Shown here: piece after piece, positions 34,192 through 37,985 of the stretch
Layout: each line of letters begins with the position of its first letter
Numbering within the stretch: position 1 is the first letter of the stretch
Assembly (NCBI GenBank): GCA_002081555.1
Contig: MZNV01001561.1
Location: 1 to 37,985, forward strand
DNA: 37,985 bases
Direction of reading: 5' to 3'
Origin: Protostelium mycophagum
Taxonomy: Eukaryota > Evosea > Variosea > Protosteliida > Protosteliaceae
Notes under the pieces: generated by a model
Seen by the model: only the letters and a program-made list of their open reading frames with translations
Told to the model about the DNA's origin: nothing
Database searches by the model: none
Program-made: the position numbers and the translations under genes

Positions 34192-36159
34192 ATGAGAACA
34201 GGTATCACCCTCCTCCTCTTGACCTTATTGAACCTCGCCGTATCTGTCACAGAGTATGGAATCATGATGGTGAGAAGATCATTGTCGAGAGGATAGAAGA
34301 GACTTTGGATGTTCTAACTCGAAGAAGGATGCTGGTAGCTCTGGCACAAGAATATACATTTATGAGTGGGAGTCAGAGGCAAAACCTTCTCTATATGAGT
34401 TTCCTGATATTGGCTCCTCCCCTCTGAATGTGTAGGTGTCTCTCTTCTTCAATTCAATGACAAGTTCAGACCTTCCAATGCGAAATGGAGTAAGAAGATC
34501 TCCCCTGGCATTTCTACTTATGCAAAGGATACCGCTGGTCTCATCAGCAACACTTCGGTCCTCATAGATTATGCAAAGACGAAGATACCTGTTAATGGCA
34601 CACTCCTGTACCTTAAAGCGACCGCTGGTCAGTTGGCGTCATTTAAAAGCATCTCATTAAATTTGTGAAGGTATGAGATTACTTTCTGCAGCCGATCAAA
34701 ACACCATTCTGGAGGCTCTCAGAAACTACCTCACTACTACCGGATTTATTGTGAAGAGAGAGTGGATCCAGGTGATCAAAGGTTACGAAGAAGGTGAATA
34801 CCCAAGATGATCGTCCCCGCTCTTGAAATCTCGAGCCATCACAACCACCGCTTAGATATTGGATTGATTATTTCAGGAAATTTCGGCTGGGTTTCGGTGA
34901 ACTATTTGAAGAATGTTCTGGGCAAACCAACCAGTGACACCTTTGGTTCCATAGGTTTGACCACTTCAATATGACATCGTTCTTACATCGTTGTAGATCT
35001 GGGTGGCGCATCCATGCAGATGGTTTTTGCTTCGGACACCTTCGCAAACACGCAGAGCGATGTACAACTGGTACGATTTATTCAATACTATTTATTTAAA
35101 TTTTTTGACGTGCGTCAGATCCGCCTCTCGCGCTCGGTGAATTACACTGTGTACACCAAATCATTCCTCGGCCTCGGTGTAGACCAAGTGAATATTCTAC
35201 ATCTTTATCGTCATGGTCTAATGCATCTCAGGCCAATGCGTACATGCTGGATCTGTTGAAAACAAAGGATAGTTCCAATATCGCTTATCCTTGTTATCCG
35301 ATAGGTTTCACAAACACTTATGTCGACAGCAGTGAGTACCTTGCATCCTCTGAATTGAAAATAAATATTGACGTTAACAGCCGGTACAAAATACAACGTA
35401 GCGGGTACCTCCGACTTCGCCGGTAAATCTCAATGAAATTTCACTCGATTGAGAATGGCAGGTTGTAGAAACCTCAGCTTGACTTTATTGAAATCGTTCC
35501 AAGACAGCCCCTTCAGCAATCCCAATTTGCCGGCGATAGATCCAAATACTACATTCTACGGATATTCTAGCATATTCTACGCTTATGACCAACATAATTT
35601 GACACAAGGCACCGCGACATTGGTGAGACAGTCATGCGATCATGTGTAACTGATCACACATTGACACATCATAGAATGATCTCTTGGCCGCGACCTCGGC
35701 ATTTTGCGCTCTGAATGTTTCTGATGCAAAGAGCTACGGCCTTGGGACTAATTCACTTTATTACAGATTCTGCATGTACGGTGTCCACATATACGGAGTG
35801 AGTTTGTTTCTGGTAATTAAATCTGATCGTTGTAGATACTCGTAGATGGGTACAAATTCAATCCTGATTTAGCTCAAGTCAAGCCCGTATTCACTCTGAA
35901 TAACTATGAGCTCGGCTGGGCTCCTGGCGCGATGGTCTATGAAGCGTCCCAATACCACAGTCTTAGCGGTGAGCATCTACAATGTTGTAGAAGGGAATTG
36001 ACACAAATAGATGCCACATTGACAAGCAGTAGCACTGTACCCACAACAAGCACCACAACCACCGCGACAACCCAAACCAGAGCAATTATAACTGGAACTG
36101 CATCGGCCAGGATGTCCTCTCTCCTTCTCTTGGTATTTGCATTCTTCATCTTGCATTGA
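34192..36159 (+). CDS. Ecto-apyrase of the GDA1/CD39 family
   Basis: Nucleoside tri/diphosphate hydrolase, probably extracellular or in the secretory pathway. The signal peptide is MRTGITLLLLTLLNLAVS. The apyrase conserved regions are in order: ACR1 DAGSSGTRIYIYEW (from 34328), a KISPGISTYA segment, ACR2 KATAGMRLLSA, ACR3 EEGNFGWVSVNYL and ACR4 DLGGASMQMVFA (about 34998). A later cysteine/asparagine-rich half follows. Exon joins checked: 34192-34269 to 34328, a GTAGGT donor to ACCTTCC, and the ACR2 to ACR4 borders. The C terminus is a Thr/Ser-rich stalk (SSSTVPTTSTTTTATTQT) and the hydrophobic end MSSLLLLVFAFFILH, which looks like a GPI signal. The start lies only 23 bp from the presumed oxidoreductase start on the other strand. 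Confidence 0.92.
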
Positions 36160-36570
36160 CAATAAAATGCTTCAACAACAAAGAGAAGCCACTGCAGATG
36201 TCGTTTCAAAGTTTCATTCAGGAATTCCAAAGTTGCTTGGCTCTGAGCTGTTTGGTCACATCATTAAAGACAACAAAATCTGTTCTGCCGCTGTTCAATA
36301 TGGTGTTAATGGCGGTAGAAAACGGTTGAATTTGCCCAATTGAGACTGATTTTTGGGGAAGTAGAATTTGTGAGTTCCCTCAGAATGATACACAAACACA
36401 TGTGCAGTGTCACCATGGTGGCACCTACATTTCTATACATTGGTATCCAAATGAAGCTGAGGTGCATATTTCCACCAATCATCACATCAAACACTCGAGT
36501 ATGGTGTGTTGTGTGGCAACTAAAAGAATATTATTCATGGGAATTGACTGAGGATGTATTGTGCAGGAGC
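36160..36570. other. Spacer between convergent apyrase and small mitochondrial-type gene
   Basis: It holds an AATAAAATG-like poly(A) signal right after the apyrase stop (about 36161). Overlapping frames on both strands have no domain resemblance. I see no repeat or RNA gene. Confidence 0.4.
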
Positions 36571-36960
36571 TTAGTTCTCTCCACGTCTCTTTCTCTCGGG
36601 GGCTGCGGCCTCTCCGACCTTCTCGGTGTGGAAGAGTCCTAAAATCATTGGTTCCCGAAGCACAGATGAATTATATACAATCAAATGGCAGAAAACTCAC
36701 TCTTGACCTCTGTGGCATTGTAACCATCAGAGAAGATACCTTGCTTGGCCTTTTGTATCATTCAGACTCAGTTCCATACAGATGGGCAAAAATCTTCTTA
36801 CCTGCTTTCTCAAAATGGACCAGTTGTGGTACATGATCCATCCAGCGAGACCAGCACCTCCCAAGACGGCAGCTACGACGGGGTAGACCTCAAGTGGGAC
36901 GGCCTTCAGGGCTTTGACTGTCTTTGTTGTAAGAGTTGGGGGAGGACGGACGGCAGGCAT
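36571..36960 (-). CDS. Small one-TM protein, possibly MLRQ/B12D (NDUFA4-like)
   Basis: Three exons join in phase to about 91 residues: 36960-about 36803, about 36755-36697 and about 36636-36571. The N terminus is Pro/Lys-rich (MPAVRPPPTLTTKTVKALKA). Then comes PLEVYPVVAAVLGGAGLAGW, a single membrane segment, and a basic half (MYHNWSILRKQAKQG, YNATEVKRLFHTEKVGE). The PxVYP-x-hydrophobic-W/H layout resembles the MLRQ/B12D family of small respiratory-chain proteins. That placement rests on a short stretch and length only. No signal peptide. It is convergent with the apyrase. Confidence 0.7.
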
Positions 36961-37170
36961 ATTATATATTCTAAAAGAGATTAGCCCTGCGAATCTGCCT
37001 CTTGCGATATGATATTACCTCAAATGGATAAAATGATGAAGCGGGAATTTTCTGTTGTCGACAAAAAATAGTACGGAGTTTTTCAGGAGCAATTTTTATT
37101 TCGAATCTGTTTTCGTCTCTACAGCGTTGTAGTTTACAGCGAGGGGTAGCTGGGGTCATCTTTCACGTCG

Positions 37171-37941
37171 TTACGTCACTTGGTCCATGAGTTCTTTCCT
37201 CTGTGCGAGTTTATTCCTCAGCTCTGCACCGTCATCCTCTTGGTTGATCGTGGCTGGCCTGTTTCGGAATTCGGCTGTTTCTTTTAGACACTCAACACAG
37301 GCACAGACAAACAAAGAGGATGTAAACCTACAGAGACGTGGAACTGCGGCTTTGCCGCAGACCATGTGCCAGAGAGATGAACACAATGCAGCCGAAAACT
37401 TACGTTTTACCTTAATGCTGTTGAACCCTTTGTTCACGGTGGAGGGCCTCAGCGTAAACGCTTCTCCTGCAAGGTTTCAGCCCCTTTGTTGATTTTGACT
37501 CGATGTCCACGGTAACCAACCGCGGTATTCGCGTTATTAACCGAGAAAAGAAGTACTCACTGTGAGAAGTCGGTGGTGACTTGGACTCATCTTTCCGTCT
37601 TGCTGTGGGTTGTCAATCGCATTTCGGGAATCGATCATCATCAACCATCCATAATGCTTGTCCATGTCTTTACGATACAATGTATCTCGTCTTATTCACA
37701 GCATTGTTTCTGACTGTGGATCCACAGCACAAAGATTTTTATGATGAGAAGTTTGGATAGACTCACGTCGTCCGAACGATGAAGGTGTCTCTTCTGATCC
37801 TTTTCTATTTAAAGGTCGTGGGGGCAAGGGTCTGTTCGCGTTTGGCGGGGGACTTTTAGACCCTGAGCCTAGGATCGTACTCGGTCTTGGCATTGAACTC
37901 GGCATCCTGTCGAATAACTTGACCCGATTTTGGATGTCCAT
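37171..37941 (-). CDS. Proline/serine-rich protein of unknown function, about 135 aa
   Basis: Four exons join in phase: 37941-37767, about 37604-37562, about 37470-37406 and about 37303-37171. The start is MDIQNRVKLFDRMPSSMPRP. A Pro-rich stretch follows (SPPPNANRPLPPRPLNRKG), offering PPRP-type SH3-ligand motifs. Next are basic/serine segments (RRKDESKSPPTSHREAFTLR, STVNKGFNSIK) and a charged helical C terminus (ELRNKLAQRKELMDQVT). It has no signal peptide or membrane segment. It looks like an adaptor or cytoskeletal linker, but that is inference. An upstream exon outside the window is possible. Confidence 0.65.
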
Positions 37942-37985
37942 TCTGACAGGGGGAGTTTGTGGCAGGGGGGAGGTGGGGGGTGATG

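Overview
The window is nuclear DNA of a intron-rich, gene-dense unicellular eukaryote. Genes sit on both strands and are cut into many short exons by GT-AG introns mostly 35-70 nt long. The 3' splice sites often end in a (C)GTTGTAG-like motif. The gene content is a multi-IPT/TIG receptor kinase, a G8/CEMIP-like beta-helix protein, a fungal-type GH5-CBM1 cellulase, a CD39-type apyrase and an mRNA-style 40S S4. With the intron style this best fits a free-living amoebozoan, perhaps protosteloid. The taxon is an inference.

Layout, left to right. 1-439 (-): 5' end of an unknown gene. 810-891 (-): tRNA-Ser(UGA). 959-3181 (-): aldehyde dehydrogenase, divergent from 3280-4583 (+), an alpha/beta hydrolase. 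4800-11791 (+): a large receptor with signal peptide, IPT/TIG-like domains, a cysteine-rich WSC-like part, GAIN/GPS, one membrane segment and a degenerate tyrosine-kinase-type domain. 11792-13146: spacer with a DNA-transposase fossil. 13147-14161 (+): a basic, possibly DNA-binding protein. 14162-15388: spacer with an imperfect inverted repeat. 15389-20089 (+): G8/CEMIP-like secreted or GPI-anchored protein. 20560-22274 (-): GH5 endoglucanase with C-terminal CBM1. 22478-25904 (-): ABCF3/GCN20-type ATPase. 26112-27232 (-): RPS4, whose first exon is only the ATG, divergent from 27394-29329 (+), COX15. 30184-31057 (+): helicase-associated-domain protein. 31650-34168 (-): zeta-crystallin-type quinone oxidoreductase with an N-terminal extension and a piggyBac-like MITE in one intron. 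34192-36159 (+): GDA1/CD39 apyrase, divergent from it. 36571-36960 (-): small one-TM mitochondrial-type protein. 37171-37941 (-): proline-rich unknown.

The genes fall into housekeeping functions (translation, heme A synthesis, tRNA, ABCF) and a surface or secreted set (receptor, G8 protein, cellulase, apyrase). Nothing suggests an operon. Three gene pairs are divergent with very short spacers and probably share promoters.

The most striking item is the 4800-11791 receptor. It joins an adhesion-GPCR-type GPS autoproteolysis motif to a single-pass tyrosine-kinase-like domain that has lost its catalytic aspartates. All gene models were spliced by eye using reading frame, GT/GC-AG borders and family motifs. 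Boundaries quoted exactly were checked for phase; others are approximate.
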